Assembly (NCBI GenBank): GCA_963575745.1
Contig: CAUYUJ010009853.1
Location: forward strand, 1-20,000
DNA from: Prorocentrum cordatum
Taxonomy: Eukaryota > Sar > Dinophyceae > Prorocentrales > Prorocentraceae
Reading direction: 5' to 3'
DNA length: 20,000 nucleotides
Positions 18,509 through 20,000 of this stretch are shown here, in pieces. Both the position numbers and the translations under genes were made by a program. The notes under the pieces are model-generated. The model was given only the letters and a program-made list of their open reading frames with translations, had not been told where the DNA came from and searched no databases. Every line of letters begins with the position of its first letter. Positions within the stretch are counted from its first letter, which is position 1.

Positions 18509-18988
18509 GGGGAGAGGGGCGCAGGGGAGGAACGGGAGAGGAGGGGCGCACGGTCGGAATAAGGGGAGGGGGGCTCGGGAAATGCGGGTGGAGCGCGGGC
18601 GAGAAGGCGCGGAAGCTCGGGGAGCGTGGGGGGAGCACGGGGCGAAGGGAACGGGGCGAATGGGAGGAGCAGGGGGGCAGGTGCACGGTTGGAATAAGGA
18701 GAGGGGGGGTCGGGGACGGCGGGGGAAGCACGGGGGAGAAGGGCGCGGGGGCGCGGGGAGGGTGCGAGGAGGACGGGGGCAAGAGGAGGGAGGCGCAGGG
18801 GAGAGCGGGGGGGAAAGAGGGGACGCACGGTCGGAATAAGGGGGCTCGGGGACGGCGGGGGGAGCACGACGGTGGAGAAGGCGCGGGGGCCGGGGAGCTT
18901 GGAGGGAACACCGGGGCAAGGAGAGAGGGGCGCAAGGGAGGAGCGGCGGTTGGGGGCGCACGGTCGGATAAGGGGAGGGGGGCCGGGG
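18509..18988. repeat. Higher-order repeat, copy 1
   Basis: A multi-unit block repeated with high identity at 19206-19688, offset 695 to 698 bases, or five basic units. It includes distinctive private variants shared by both copies, such as GGGCGAATGGGAGGAGCAGG and a GTGCA(C/A)GGTTGGAAT core. Confidence 0.85.
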
Positions 18989-19205
18989 AGAGCGGGGAGA
19001 AAACGAAACACGGGGAGGGGGTGCGGGGGCGCGGGAGGGTGGAGGAGGATTGGGCAAAGACGAGGGCGGCGCAGGGAGAGCGCGGGGAGGGAGGGGGAGG
19101 GCGGCGCACGGTCAGATATCGAGTGGGGGGGGGCTCGAGGACGGGCGGGGGGAGCACGGAGGAGAAGGTGCGGGGGACGGGGAGCTCGGAGGGAGCAGGG
19201 TGCAA

Positions 19206-19688
19206 GGGGAGAGGGGCGCAGGGGAGGAGCGGGGGAGGAGGGGCGCACGGTCGGAATAAGGGGAGGGGGGCTCGAGAAAGGCGAGTGGAGCGCGGGGGAG
19301 AAGGCGCGGAAGCTCGGGGAGCGTGGGGGGAGCACGGGGCGAAGGGAGCGGGGCGAATGGGAGGAGCAGGGGGCAGGTGCAAGGTTGGAATGAGGGGAGG
19401 GGGGCCCGGGGACGGCGGGGGAAGCACGGGGGAGAAGGGCGCGGGGGCGCGGGGAGGGTGCGAGGGGGACGGGGGCAAGAGGAGGGGGTTGCAGGGGAGA
19501 GCGGGGGGAGGAGGGGGGGCGCACGGTCGGAATAAAGAGTGGGGCGGCTCGGGGACGGCGGGGGGAGCACGGAGGAGAAGGCGCGGGGGCCGGGGAGCGT
19601 GGAGGGAACACGGGGGCAAGGAGAGAGGGGCGCAAGGGAGGAGCGGCGGGGGGGCGCACGGTCGGAATCAGGGGAAGGGGGCCCGGGG
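19206..19688. repeat. Higher-order repeat, copy 2
   Basis: Second copy of the block at 18509-18988. Corresponding cores lie at about 19244, 19375, 19520 and 19654. The copies differ by scattered substitutions and a few short indels, so this duplication is younger than the array as a whole. Confidence 0.85.
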
Positions 19689-19745
19689 AAAGCGGAAGGA
19701 GCACGGGGGACAGGCCGCGGGGGCGTGTGGAGGGTGGGGGGAGCA

Positions 19746-20000
19746 CGACTGGCCACCAGCACGGCCACCAGCACCTCCGCAAGCACGACCACCAGCACAA
19801 CCACCAGCACGACCACCAGCACAACCACCAGCACAACCACCAGCAGGACCACCAGCAGGACCACCAGCACGACCACCAGCAGGACCACCAGCAGGACCAC
19901 CAGCACGACCACCAGCACGACCAGCCGGCACCACCAACCACCAGCACGACAACCAGCACAACCAGCAGCACGACCACCAGCACAACCACCAGCACAACCA
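19746..20000. repeat. 12-bp minisatellite (GACCACCAGCAC type)
   Basis: Tandem 12-base units of ACCACCAGCA followed by a variable dinucleotide (CG, CA or GG). It runs to the window end, so it is incomplete. Frames give short repeated peptides, including a Cys-Trp-Trp-Ser type on the minus strand. Confidence 0.96.

Larger units (their letters stand above)
17271..19740. repeat. G-rich minisatellite, period about 138 bp
   Basis: Nineteen copies of a core close to GCGCACGGTCGGAATAAGG occur between 17385 and 19670. Most spacings are 127 to 149 bases, with shorter ones (about 69, 84, 92 and 97) that look like partial-unit deletions. Between cores lie G runs and blocks such as GGGGGAGCACG and GAGAAGGCGCGG. 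The minus strand is almost free of stops in all frames because the plus strand nearly lacks TTA, CTA and TCA, so a 1006-codon minus frame (19995-16975, Pro-rich) runs through it. I treat that frame as a composition effect. Confidence 0.95.

Noticed and set aside
16975-19995. A 1006-codon minus-strand open frame, Pro-rich
   Set aside because: It crosses at least three unrelated repeat types. The other two minus frames are also open for hundreds of codons because the plus strand almost lacks TTA, CTA and TCA. The higher-order duplication offset of about 697 is not a multiple of three.

Overview
The window looks like nuclear DNA from a large, repeat-rich, GC-rich eukaryotic genome, most plausibly a unicellular alga or other protist (dinoflagellate- or haptophyte-like). 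That placement is an inference from texture alone: long trinucleotide microsatellites, many independent minisatellites, very GC-rich spacers, and no densely packed intact genes. I found no rRNA, no credible tRNA, no spliced-leader sequence and no conserved domain that would fix the taxon. No intact protein-coding gene can be defended. Most long open frames here are by-products of stop-poor composition.

Layout. 1-98 is a TAG microsatellite. 451-720 is an exactly phased 15-bp tandem array. 720-1440 is GC-rich spacer with a CCT tract. 1470-2282 (minus) holds a broken coding-like region (relic A), interrupted by an AC microsatellite. 2285-2605 is copy 1 of a dispersed repeat ('repeat C'), whose second copy lies inverted at 12037-12425. 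2920-3975 is a decayed tandem array with a period near 230 bp. 4000-5040 is GC-rich spacer. 5044-5201 is a second 15-bp array, overlapping the end of a two-gene-like degenerate unit on the minus strand (relics B1 and B2, 5069-6179). 6200-7140 is GC-rich spacer. 7147-8250 runs from a 12-bp repeat into a long CAT/ATC microsatellite, followed by a short tandem duplication at 8263-8417. 9196-10190 is a C-rich minisatellite with ten copies of a conserved core. 10690-11230 holds diverged repeats. 11801-12023 is a tandem pair of fold-back units. 12430-13050 is GC-rich with only weak coding-like frames. 13053-13400 contains a 21-bp repeat and a strong hairpin. 13705-16135 is a 2.4-kb TAG-type microsatellite. 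16380-16800 is GTC and polypurine repeat. 17067-17149 is an AT-rich block with short terminal inverted repeats. 17270-19740 is a G-rich minisatellite with a period near 138 bp and a higher-order duplication. 19746-20000 is a 12-bp repeat that runs off the window.

The most interesting material is not an intact system. It is a set of related relics: A and B share short protein motifs in the same order (MIVGWST/MLMGVST, FARHEV, then a basic/acidic tail), and a 15-bp array lies downstream of each on the same strand. This suggests an old, multi-copy gene or mobile unit that has decayed. All coordinates of decayed elements are read by eye and approximate at their edges.
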